Source: Zygnema cylindricum (taxonomy: Eukaryota; Streptophyta; Zygnematophyceae; Zygnematales; Zygnemataceae). From it: 40,724 nucleotides of DNA. Location of the stretch: NCBI GenBank assembly GCA_037447655.1, contig JBBHKE010001822.1, forward strand, positions 1 to 40,724, given 5' to 3'. The stretch's first letter is position 1, and the number at the start of each line of letters is the position of its first letter. This document shows, one piece after another, positions 19,907-31,200 of this stretch. The notes under the pieces are model-generated. The model was given only the letters and a program-made list of their open reading frames with translations, was not told the origin of the DNA and ran no database searches. The position numbers and the translations under genes are program-made.

Positions 19907-20999
19907 ATGTATCTCATGGCTTATGAGGACGATACTGGCAAACGGGTTTACACCTTACAGGTGCTAAATATTGTCTTTTTCATATTGTCTCTTTTTGTTC
20001 TGTTTTTTTTCACTGCATCTTTATGTCTAGTTCCTTGTCTCAACTGTTATGCACGCTGGTCCTATGTATCTCGTCGTATTTTGTTTCTTTCTTTAAGTGA
20101 CTCTACGACTGAGACAGACATGGTCCTGCTCGTCGCATTGTTTTTTTTTTTTTCCTACTCAATTTGTGGGAATAACAAGTGTAGAAATCCGTCAGAGGTG
20201 GACATGGACCTGCGTGTCGCCTTGTTTTTTTTTCACTTTGTAAAAAATAGCTTAGTATCCCGACAGAGGTAGACATGGTCCTGCTGCCACGTTTCTTTAA
20301 AATTTCTTTGATTGGTATGAATGGTAAGTGTAGCTTTAATTCAAAATCTAGTAAGAAATCCCGACAGAGTAGACCTTGCTGGCCGAGGTCTCCTCCACGC
20401 CTCCGGAGCGACAGCTGGCAGCTTGCTGCTGGCCCCTCATGTCGTATATTCCTGCGTGAATGTCGGAGAAGGATGGCGACAAGTTGAGGCGCTTGCGCCT
20501 CCTTGTCGCGGGCAGCATATTCCATCGCCTTGAGGAGCGGCGTCGCTGCCTTTACCTTTTGGGACAGACCATGCGACCAACATATCTTCGATGTCGACCT
20601 GGTCTTTATATTGGTTGTCATTGTTAATGATGCTTGAGTCGGTAGTAGACTTGTTTAATTTGTGATTTTGATGGCCGTTTGTGAGATGAACGCTGAACGT
20701 TCTTTCTTTTACCCTACTGCAGAAAGAACACGAGGAGAAACCAACTGAGTCAGCACATCCTGGTGAGTTTATGAGATTCTTTTTGTTGTCTTGAATGGGC
20801 GGTGAACTGCCTAGATCTGCAGCTGTTTTTTAATTCTTACTGGAATTGTTTATAAAGGAATTTTCTGTAAGTTAATGCCACTTTTGTGTTACTTTTTGCA
20901 GCTCGTTTTTCTCCTGATGATAAGTTTTCTAAGCAAAGAATCACTTGTAAGAAGCGTTTCAACTTGCTGCCAACGCAACAACCTCCTCACAAGTATTAA
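19907..20999 (+). CDS. NOP10: H/ACA snoRNP subunit Nop10, complete
   Basis: Three exons, 19907-19960, 20723-20762 and 20902-20999, joined by GT-AG introns with matching phases; 192 nt, 63 residues. Nop10 is the small subunit of the box H/ACA ribonucleoprotein (with dyskerin/Cbf5, Nhp2, Gar1) that pseudouridylates rRNA and snRNA and processes pre-rRNA in the nucleolus. The protein begins [18 protein letters not shown], continues [20 protein letters not shown], and ends in [16 protein letters not shown], closely following the family from end to end at normal length (about 64). The start is fixed by the universal MYL opening. Intron 1 (762 bp) is four times the coding length and contains tandem repeats and a strong hairpin. 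Confidence 0.96.
20105..20390 (+). repeat. Degenerate tandem repeats in NOP10 intron 1
   Basis: Three to four diverged units containing GACAGA(GG)TAGACATGGTCCTGC followed by CGTCGC..TTG and a T-run start near 20112, 20190 and 20265, with a shortened copy near 20365. Spacing is roughly 75-100 bp. Frames crossing them, including a long minus-strand one, do not resemble known proteins. Confidence 0.7.
20476..20509. other. Strong GC-rich hairpin in NOP10 intron 1
   Basis: GCGACAAG-TT-GAGGCGC-TT-GCGCCTC-CTTGTCGC: an 8-bp outer stem and a 7-bp inner stem separated by a two-base bulge, with a minimal loop. It lies in a locally GC-rich block (20370-20560) unlike the rest of the intron. It may be a structured RNA element or an insertion; no box C/D or H/ACA consensus was confirmed. 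Confidence 0.6.
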
Positions 21000-21044
21000 T
21001 AATTTATTTCTCTAGTTTTTGTGACTGGGACACCCCCTTCGCGG

Positions 21045-21080
21045 TTTTCGACATTCCGGTTCTTTTCGACATTCCGGTTC
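21045..21080 (+). repeat. 18-bp perfect tandem duplication in NOP10 3' flank
   Basis: Two identical adjacent units beginning TTTTCGACATTCCGG, about 45 bp beyond the NOP10 stop codon and so probably in the 3' untranslated region. Confidence 0.9.
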
Positions 21081-22986
21081 TTTCGCATTGGTAGAGGTAA
21101 GCCCGTTACCTAAAATTCATGGTGTTTATGTGTTAAGAATGTGTTTTTTCAACGTTGTTTTTAGTTCTTTGTTAACGTTTTCTAACTTGTTATTTTTTTT
21201 CATTTTTGTTTATTTCATTTTTCTTTTCTATTTCGACTTATTGTTTTTTTTCTTTTTCTTCTGGGCTGGTCCAGGACAGACTGGGACTGATACATCTAGC
21301 AGCGCATGAAGCAGCCAGTCAATTCAGCTATCTTGATTGGCCTATTATGATGATTAAATATTTCAATGATGATGTTTTTGTAAAGTAGTATGATTCAGCT
21401 AGTGTGACCAAGTCATAGTTTATTTTGTTTGTTTTAACTGTACAAAAAGTTGCAGGATGATTCTGTAGGCACAACAAATCATGCAAGAGAGTACGGGGAA
21501 GAAGATAATGTAGGGATGTGACACGAATGACATGATGATAATGTAGCAGTTTGGAAACCGAGACAGGAGGCTTGATGGAGTCCTAAGGGACCGAGTTTGT
21601 ATTGAAATAATTGATGAAAATGAAAAAATATGATTTAAAGAAAGGCCTCAAGAATGAGGGTTGTGAATTAAGAATTAAGGTGGATTAGAATGAAGTAGGG
21701 GAGTCTTTATGTTTATGGAGAAGAATGGAATTGACACCCAAAATGCTGAAGGAAATTTGACGATGTTGTGCAATGAAAATTAGCATGAAAGTTTCAACAA
21801 ATTGGTTGATTTATCTTCAAAAATGATGAAGTGAAATGTGGAATGAATGTGATAAGTTGTCTCGGCACTGAATGGCAGTGAGGCTTAGACTGGTTTTTTT
21901 TACAGCCTCTTTTTTGCATAACTGCACTATGTAACTGAGTTACTGTAGCGGCCAATGACATATGGATATGATTTTGACGATAAATCTGCAATACTTGCCA
22001 TTATTGTTATGGAAATTAAAGCTTACAACCAGTTTTTTAACTTGTCATTTAAGGTCTTCAATTTTTTGGTATGATGGTTGATGCTGTAAGCTTGCAGAAA
22101 ATTCTTAAATGTTTCTCCTGAAACCTGACATGATGTTTTCTTGAACATTACGAGAAGGAACTTGAGAAATGGCGAGGCAGTCCAAAAATGCCCAACAATT
22201 TCTATATTTTTTGCCATCATCTGCAAGTGAACTCTTAATTTTTTCCACCTGATGATACAGAAGCAAGACCTGTGCAGATTTTTAGTTAAACCCCGTTTCA
22301 ATGACAGACAGGAATTGCTTTCAAAACACCTCTGCAATGGCAGTCATTCTCTTTGAAATGTGATAAGCACTTAGCTTGGACAATGATAAATTTTGTCCAC
22401 AGACTTTGATCTGAAATTTGCTAACACCTTAACCTGTAATTTGCACTAATCATAGGCATCAAAAGGAAAGAAAATAACCGACTATGAGACTGATCATAGC
22501 ACCGAAAAAAGAAGAGGGTTCGCTAGCTAATATTCATCTACAGCTTGGAATCGATGTTGTCAACCTAAAATTGATTAATACTTGTTTATTACAACCCAAT
22601 TTTAGTGACAGCTGTCTTAGTTGGAAACTGTTTAAAATAATGCATAATAATTAATGAGGAATACTACATTTAATAATTTGTTGCCAAAACTGTGTCCATA
22701 GATATGCTATGGATAATGTATCTAGTGTGGTAATTACATTGACAATATTTGCCTTAGGGTAAATTGTACAGTTTTCCGGCAAACTGTATGTAAATTCACC
22801 CAAATTCCATGTATGAGTTGTACAAGTTCCCATCAAATTGAGAGTAAACAGTTTAATTCAATAGTGTAATTACCCACTACGCGACAACATCTTCTTCCCG
22901 TTGCGACTTTTTGCCTTTGAATCTAGTTTCCTACACCCATTTCGTCAATGAGATTGTCCTTGGATGCGAGATGGCTAATTTTTCCC

Positions 22987-22987
<1 letters not shown>

Positions 22988-23017
<30 letters not shown>
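22988..23017. repeat. 30-C homopolymer
   Basis: An uninterrupted run of thirty C residues (thirty G on the other strand), able to form G-quadruplex or i-motif structures. Exact length is likely unreliable in any sequencing. Confidence 0.95.
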
Positions 23018-23019
<2 letters not shown>

Positions 23020-23820
23020 GCATTGCCAGAACACCAGCCAACTCCGACATGTTCCCCTCTGCCGAATGTGACATTCCCTCAATGCAACGCCATCTCCCCC
23101 AAACCCTAAAAACCTTCCTTTTTCTCGGTGACATTTTTGACCCCCTCCCTCGCCTTCTCGGTAGTGACATTTCTCTCTCTGTGGCCCCTCGTGACGTTGT
23201 TAGGAAGATAGAGTGCACACCTTGATGCTATAGATGACTTTATTTCGATGGTTGTCGAATCGGTTGTTTGGGAGTTGCTTTGGATGAGTTTCTCCATACT
23301 TGTGGTCCACGTTTTTTCTAGTGGAGGGGCCTTGGAAGCCCTTCCACTTTTATCGTTACTCCTTTTCACTTTTTTTAGTCGTCAGCGTTTATATGTGGCT
23401 TTACAATGGGTGCGAGATTCTATCCTCCTTCAATTTGCTGTTGCTGTTACGGATCGTGGACTTGTTCCTGAACTCCCTCAAGGTGCTCCGCCGAGCTTGG
23501 GGATTTAAAAGGTTGTTTTAAGTTGTTTTTTCTAGCTATGTGGAGTTTTGGTTAGGCAATTTTGTTTTCAATACGCTATTTTGTTGTTGCTTTTGTGCTT
23601 GTTGGTCCTTTTATGTCTTTTGTTGGCTTGTGTTTAGTTTCTTTCGCACTTCTTTTCCTCTTAAAGACTTAAACGCACCCGGGTACCCTTTTTCAGTTTA
23701 TTGTTGTTGTCAACTTGTCATGCTTTCTTAAATGAGTTGTACGATTTATTGAAGTTAAACGATCCATCGTGTTCACATGTGTATTCCCTGCGTTATGCTG
23801 TAAGTTATCATTGACAGAAT

Positions 23821-24535
23821 CCGTACGCCCATATTTGGTTGAGTCTGGGGCATAGTTCAAAAGTAGGCTTTTTTATGGTAGGCCTTTGGTAGGCGCACAA
23901 AACTTTGCACAAAACTCGCGCAACGTAGGCATACTGTATGTGTGTGCGTCGTGCACACTCCTGTACGAACGTCCGGATCTGACGTAAGATCAAAGTACAG
24001 CGCATGCAACCGGACGAAATTTTTTAGCGAACTGACACGGCGTAGGATGACATTCCGGGGGAAAAGCCACCAACGGGGTTGATCCGTAGGTTTTGGTATT
24101 TTTTTTGGCAGTGTGGTATTTTTTTATTTTTTTTTCGTCCCATACTGCCTGGTTGGTCAATTTGAGGCCTTATTTAGTGTGGCCCTCAAAATTGCAGACG
24201 CTAATATGACAGATTGTCCTTTCGTAAGTTGTGTTATGGGCTTTTCATGTGATCTTTTTAAATCGCCTACTTTGATCAGTGACCGTCCGATCGTCCAAAT
24301 CGGACGGTTTAAATAAAAAGTCCCTCAAAACTCACAGAAATATTTTTTTTTGTCCTATTTTTTTTCAAAATTTAGTCATGTCGTTTAATTCTCTATCGAT
24401 CGATGTGCAACTTAACCCTGTTCCTATTTTATTTCATTTTGCGGCCAATACAATATGGGTCTTAAGGGCATATTGTATGTTTTGCGTACAATAGGCATAT
24501 TGTATGGGCGTACGGTCACCTACTTTTGAACTATG
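23821..24535. mobile_element. Candidate inverted-repeat element (~0.7 kb)
   Basis: Two pairs of inverted motifs: CCGTACGCCCATA (23821-23833) against TATGGGCGTACGG (24503-24515), and CATAGTTCAAAAGTAGG (23851-23867) against CCTACTTTTGAACTATG (24519-24535). The order is A-B ... A'-B', not the nested A-B ... B'-A' of a simple foldback, so the end has been rearranged or two elements overlap. Non-coding inside. Confidence 0.45.
24282..24308. other. 10-bp stem hairpin followed by A/T run
   Basis: ACCGTCCGAT, a 7-base loop, then ATCGGACGGT, a perfect 10-bp stem, followed by TTAAATAAAAA. It lies inside the candidate inverted-repeat element, so it is more likely part of a transposon than a terminator. 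Confidence 0.6.
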
Positions 24536-25294
24536 GTCTGGGGTCTCTATGTGCTGACTTATTAATGGCACTTACACGTGTGCACTGCGCTGTACCGTAG
24601 TTACTGTACTTTTCGTTCAGTGACGTTTTCTATTGGTGAAAATACGTTCGAGCAGCCAATTGACTTCCAAGCACTTGCGTACGAATTTTGTTTTACTATT
24701 TTGTATTTGAAAGAAAAATTCTGTCACACCCTTTTTTTATTGGTCCATACTCTATAAACATAAAATTCCTTTCCAAGAGCTGAAAAAATTAGTGCTGACA
24801 GAATCTTTTACCGGCCGACACATACAGCAATCGAGAAATTGTCGGTCGGACGGTTGAGAGGAAGTACTTAAGATCACAATTATGCAATCCAACCGCTCAT
24901 TCTGATTGCACTAAAAGCAGCACTAAATTTTTCAATTGTCCGCACAAAAATGACTGTTAACTTGTTAAGTATAATAAAGTACGCACGCAAAACGTTTTTT
25001 GTTATTTCACTTTTTTACTGTTGACATGCTCCGCCATTCCGTTTGGTTTGCCGTTAGGTTAATTCTGTTTCGGTTGGATCCGGAGGGTAGTAGGAACTGG
25101 GCGTCTCTTTTGGGCTGTACCATGCCACGTGGCGCCAATGTGGCACATTCCAACCGCTTCTCTTTCCGTGGAAACGAAGCTGTCTGTTAGGAACTTAGGG
25201 CTTTCAGAAGGGCAAGGAGAAGGGCAAGGAGGAAAGGGAGAAAGCTGGAGCATAGAGAGGAAGAGGAGGGCATAGCAGAGCTTTTGTTACGACT

Positions 25295-25308
25295 TACGTG
25301 ACGTGACG
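25295..25308 (+). promoter_or_regulatory. Tandem ACGTGA motif upstream of AP-1 gamma
   Basis: TTACGTGACGTGACG contains two overlapping ACGTGAC units, each with the ACGT core bound by bZIP/bHLH factors, ~160 bp before the start codon. Near it (25321-25340) GATCTAGATC is palindromic. Sequence between here and 25461 is probably 5' leader. Confidence 0.35.
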
Positions 25309-25461
25309 ACTTTTTTCTTGCTGATCTAGATCTGTAGATCATTTTTATCCTTCGGTTTTTTGTTTTTGTCACTAAAAGATTAAAGGAAAATACAAAGAAG
25401 CAGACAGAGTTAAAAACGAGGAGAGAAGCTCGATTTTTCTTTGTACTTTGTTTCTGGCAAA

Positions 25462-28249
25462 ATGACGTCTCGGTTAAGGTGAGAGCTTCGTACGACCTAC
25501 ATTATTAATATTTCCTGACAAGGAAGCTGCCTTCAGGAAGATTTTCTACCTACAAGCTGAAAGATAATTAGGTCTAAAGTTAAATGTTGATTCGGCATCA
25601 CTTAGGTAACGCTATTTATGTGTCATCATTATCATGGTTATCATGATGATTATCATCATTACACAAGACAATAATCCAACAGTTATGGCAATCCAGCAAA
25701 TCGGAATCTTCCTTTTTTTGTTTGTCGTTTGACGACACTATCATCTAAAGTTGGTTCTGTTGCTCCACTGTGTGTATTTTGACTTTTATTTCTCATTAAA
25801 TCGGGTTCAAAGCGGTGTATATTATTACATATTTGTGCTGAATTGTTTCAGAACCGGTAAATGACACACTTTTTGAGGTACAAAAGCCGACTTTTAGTTT
25901 ACCTGTTTCAATATTTTATGGCAAATACAAAGCATATGGGGCATATTATTTTGAATCAATTTGAAAGTAATTTGATATGTGAATAGGGTGCAAACCTTTT
26001 TGTCGATCGTGCATCACTCCAATCCTCCCAATAAAATAGCCGAACAAATCCCAACATTGTATTTTTCTCATATTTTATGCTATATTTACTTTCTCACAAC
26101 ATTTCGTAGATATTTAAAATCCTTTTTTTCTTTCTCATTTCATCACAGATTACTTCTGTATTACCAAATCGGGTTGCATTAATTTAGCGATTTATTTTCC
26201 GTTTCCTACTCCCATTTTTTTAGTTTTCCGTTCCTCAACATTACGTCGCTATTTCTTTGGATTTTGACTTTCTCCTCATCTAACTCTGATTACCCTGGGC
26301 TCTTTTTCCTGTACATCTTTTTTTCATATCTGGATGTTCTGTTTTATTTATTGGACCCACTATTTTGCAAAACGCACGATTTTGTTACCTGGTTGATATT
26401 ATACAGTTTTCCTCGTTTTTTATCAATGCCGTAGAAGTTTGGATCCTGTACCAGTAAAAGTGTGGTATCTACTCATTTTCATTTTCTGTTATTGTTGCTA
26501 TAATTTCCAATGCTTAAAAGTTATGTTTAACAATCTCTAACACACAGGCGGCTACTGGCGTTACTGGCCGGTAATCGCAGTAGTATAATTCCTAAACAAA
26601 TGTAAATTACAAATGTGTGAATGTGTGAATGTATGATTTGTACATTTTTCTGTACGATTATTATGATCACTGGGCAATAACACCAGTGGTCGCGTATGTA
26701 TAAATATCTTTTCCTCTATGTTTTCCTCAGCACCATGTTTCCTTTTCGACTACACTGCCCATCGCTACTAGTTTTAAACAGTTTTAGGGCACTTGAAGTA
26801 CTTTTTCTCATCGCCTATTTTTTCGATTTTCAATTTTGACACCACAATCGTTTGATCCCCTCAAAAAACATTTAACTGTGGACAAAAAAGTTTTAAAGTG
26901 TGTTGAGTGGCTGGAAAATGTCTGACACTAATTTCGAGGGGCAGTGTACCACTTCTGTGGATGTAGTTTAATTGTAATAATACTCCGTTTTTTCACATTT
27001 ATTGACTTTTATGTTGAGGACATTCTGGACTAAAATGCTTCTCATTAAAAAATGGAGTATACCCGGAATTTTATGCTAGGAAACGTTTTATTATGCATGA
27101 GTTGGAATGAAAATATCACAGTGTTTGAATCCACATAACGATTTCAAAAACTGTAATTTTTCTGATGCAGGGATATGATACGGGCTGTTCGAGCTTGCAA
27201 AACAGCAGCTGAGGAAAGAGGAGTAGTTGCAAAGGAATGTGCTGCCTTACGAAACTCATTCAAAGACAATGACCAGGATTATCGACATAGAAATGTCGCA
27301 AAGTTGATGTTTATTCACATGCTTGGATACCCCACACATTTTGGTCAAATGGAATGCTTAAAGCTTATTGCATCTCCAGGATTTCCGGAAAAGCGTATCG
27401 GATATCTTGGGCTTATGCTGCTTTTGGATGAGAGACAGGAAGTTCTTATGCTGGTTACAAACTCGCTAAAGAAGTATCCTTCTCAAGATGGTGTCACCCC
27501 TGTCACTTTATCCACTAGTAATAATCGGCGTAAGGCTTTTACGCTTATTATATTTAAGGTGTAATAGTATTTTAATTGGATAAGATTTTTAAAATATTAT
27601 ACCTTTGATATTTTGCTCTCATGCATCGGACAACTTTACAACGGAAGTTTTATTGACAGCCTTCAATTTGAATGTCAAGCATAATACACAACTGTTCTTA
27701 TACATAGTATTTTATTTTATTGGGATGTCAATAAGCACAAATCATACAAGTCCATGCCAATTCTTGTGACATATCAAATGCCGTTTACACTAGCTCTTAT
27801 ATTCCGTTAGAAAATGCATCCTAATATAGATATCTAAAAAAAAATAAAAAATCCCTACTTTTTAGGAGATTGAGTATTGTCCACACATATGTCGGTCCTG
27901 AAAATTCATCCTGAAATATGTACTGCAAAAACTTTCAATAGGAGATGAGTATTGCCCACACCCATGAAAATGAATGACATCCTTAACTTCTTGCTTAACT
28001 TTTTACCAACAGTGATTTGCACCATACGAACCAGTTTATATCTGGACTTGCTCTTTGTGCTCTTGGCAACATTTGCTCCACAGAGATGGCTCGTGATCTC
28101 GCTCCAGAGGTTGAAAAACTATTGGGAAACAACAACTCGTACATTAGAAAAAAGGTTTGTATGTTTGTTCATTTACTTCTCCATATTTCTCAGTATCGCT
28201 ATCCCATTATCGCTATCCTCTCCAACTCCCTCTCCCTTTCCGTCCGCCT

Positions 28250-28280
<31 letters not shown>

Positions 28281-31200
28281 GCGGGTAATAATATTTTTCA
28301 GTACAAATTGTTCTCAAGGAATTTCAGTTGAATCAAATTTTTGGTTTACCAGAAAGCATGATGTGGCTTTTTTTTGTTGAGACGTTTTGATTAGATTTTC
28401 TTGAAGCGCTTGTTGATTTACTGGTTTACTAAACACATGATGTGGCTGTTTTCTCCCTAGGTATTTGTCCTCAGGTGTTTTAATTAGTTTCCTAGGAACT
28501 TCAACTTTCTAGCTGTGTTCCATCCCTATTGTTCAAAAAATAAAATAGCAAATCTTGCCCAATTTCAATTAAATCTTTATAGTTTACCAAAATTTGTGAT
28601 GCACTTTTTTTTTTGGTGTTTTAATAGTTATTTGGTTGTACTCTAAATCTTACAGGCTGCCCTTTGTTCCATCCGTATTGTACGGAAAGTTCCAGACCTT
28701 GTCGAAATTCTTACAGGACCAGGGACAGGACTCCTCACAGATAAACACCACGGTGTTCTTCTCGCTGGGGTCAAATTGGCGACTATATTATGTGAAACAA
28801 GCCCTTTTGCTCTGGAGCATTTTCGCAAGGTTAGTGTAGTACAAAGGGTTGTAATCCACATCTAAATTATCGAGTATAATTTGACAGTTGTTGTAGAAAG
28901 GTTTAGCCTGGGAGAAAGGGAGAGAGTTTGTCATTAGCTAATAAGTCTAACAAGACACTATCACCTAGGGCCAATTATTACCCTTACATGAAAAAAAAGT
29001 TAGAAATCGTTCCTTCTCTGGTTGTGTTTTTTTTTATTTTTTTATATTGAAATTTAAATTTTGTGCCATTTTTGCCTCAACATGTGACACTATATTTAAT
29101 CGGATATTCACGATGGAATCAATTAAGGATTGCGTTCTTGCCGCTAGTAATTTTTTTATGTTTTAAGTTGCACCTACCTGTGTTTTTGCAGCAAACGCCT
29201 ACCCTTGTACGGATACTTAAAAACCTTGTGATTAGTGGTTATGCCCCGGAATATGATGTTGGTGGGATCACCGACCCTTTTCTTCAAATACGAGTTTTAC
29301 GTTTGTTAAAGTTGGTCGGAAGGGGTGACCCCGACTCTAGCGATATTATGAGTGATATCCTTGCCCAGGTGTGAAATTAGTCTATTTGCTGTTTATATGG
29401 TTCTTATATTATGATCACATAGTAATTTTACTAAGGATTTTGAGATACAAAAAGATATGATTGGTGATATCCTTGCCCAGGTGTGAAATCTGTCTGTTTT
29501 CTGTTATATGCTTCGTATAGTTTTTGCTGTTTGTATTTTTATATTAGGATCACAAAGTAATTTTATATTAGTTTTATGAATTGCATGAGTAAATGTGTGA
29601 CTTTCTCATACAAAAAGTTCAGGTTTCTTATGGCACATGTTTGTTGTTTCCTCAATAAAGAATCAGCCTCCATTAGGAATTCATATGCATTTGGAGGTCT
29701 CTGAACAATTGTATAATATGATCTTAATAATTTTTTTAAGAACCATTAGAAGAGCTGGTTCTAAACAATGAAATTGCATATATTTTTCTTTGCAGTTAGG
29801 CCCCACAAGACTGTGTTGTTGCCAATTTGTTAAATTCACCTTTCTTCTAACATCGAAGCAACTCAAATATTTGCAAAGAAAATGCTGAAACCACGGCATT
29901 TTTTCTTTATTTTGATTGAAAATGCATTTCTAGCCTTCACTTAAATGTATAGCATTTTGATCACTTTGTTAGACAGTTAGACTTTGTTATGGTCAGTAGA
30001 CCATTGGTCCAATGGTTAAATGGTCCAATGGCTGGTCCATTGGTTGGTACACCGTGTATCGCTATTAGTGTTAATGTTTCTCCACTTAAAACATATTTTT
30101 TCCGCGCACACATGTCCAATTTTCGGTAGGAGACCGCCAATCGGAAGGTGAGAATTTTCGCTTTCAATCGCAGCCGTCGGATTAATAATCTGACGACTGT
30201 GCAAGGAGAAAAGATGTTTTAGTTGGAAAAAAAACATTAACACTAATAGCGATACACGGTGTACTTCCGTATTTTATTAGGCTTTCTTTTCTTCTTTTCC
30301 TGAAATTTTACAAGCTTGATAGAAGCTATACCCTCTGTCTGATGGTTGGACCATCTTATTATCAATGATTTTATAAAGGTAATTCATTCATTTTATTGTT
30401 GTTGTTGTTGCTATGGGCACAGGTGGCAACAAATACAGAGGCAAATAAAAATGCTGGAAATGCCATTCTTTATGAATGTGTCTCCACTATTATGGGTGTG
30501 GAGGCCATAGGGGGCCTTCGTGTGCTCGCTATAAATATTTTGGGCCGTTTTTTGGCGAACAGAGACAATAACATAAGGTCGGTAGTTTCTCCTATCATTC
30601 CTGAAGGACTTCACCCTCTCCTAAACTTGTTGCCCTGCTAATTAGGCAGCTTGAATGTTAAGAGAAAAATTATTCAAGTCACGTGGCAAGCTTTTTGACA
30701 GTAGACTTTCTGCGACATTTTGTTTTTTTATTTTTCAGTGGAGTCAATGCCTAGAAAAAGGTGTACTGCACGTTCGAACTCGTCTTGTGAACAATTTGAA
30801 CAAGTTGAACAATTGCAAATCCGTAGTTTGTAATCTGGAAAATGACTTGCTCCTTTTTGTAAAGTTTGTTCATAAATATTTGTCTTTGGGATGTTTGGGT
30901 GTTAATGAAGATATGTGGCGTTAAATACACTCGTGAAGGTGGTTGCAATCGACACTCAGGCAGTCCAACGCCATCGCAACACTATAGTGGAATGTGTGAA
31001 GGTTAGAAAACTAAAAGTTAACTAAAGTAAATCAAATCTAACTAAATTAGAGTAAAAATTAACTAAAAACTTAACGTGGAAATGATAGTACTGGTCAAGA
31101 TTGGAATGTTGAAAAGGGAAGAAGGGGAAGAAGAAAAGAAAACAACAGTAGTGGAATGTGTAAGTAGACTACGAATTTAGTCGTGAATTACCACTACACC

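Larger units (their letters stand above)
21081..25290. other. Intergenic region between NOP10 and AP-1 gamma
   Basis: No protein family recognised. The region is AT-rich to about 22.9 kb, then has a poly-C tract, a more GC-balanced stretch (23.02-23.52 kb) with open frames I could not assign, an inverted-repeat element (23.82-24.54 kb), and the AP-1 gamma promoter/5' leader. The frames at 22911-23225 and 23248-23508 have no motif or splice pattern that I trust as genic. Confidence 0.5.

Noticed and set aside
20103-20621. 172-codon minus-strand frame inside NOP10 intron 1
   Set aside because: No recognisable domain, crosses tandem repeats and T-runs; more likely chance or an old insertion.
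22911-23225. 104-codon frame starting before the poly-C run
   Set aside because: Contains a proline run from the 30-C homopolymer and shows no domain.
23248-23508. Hydrophobic 86-codon frame
   Set aside because: No motif, no splice context, overlapping frames in other phases equally open; not supported as a gene.
24282-24308. Rho-independent-style terminator
   Set aside because: The host is eukaryotic and the hairpin lies inside a transposon-like element.
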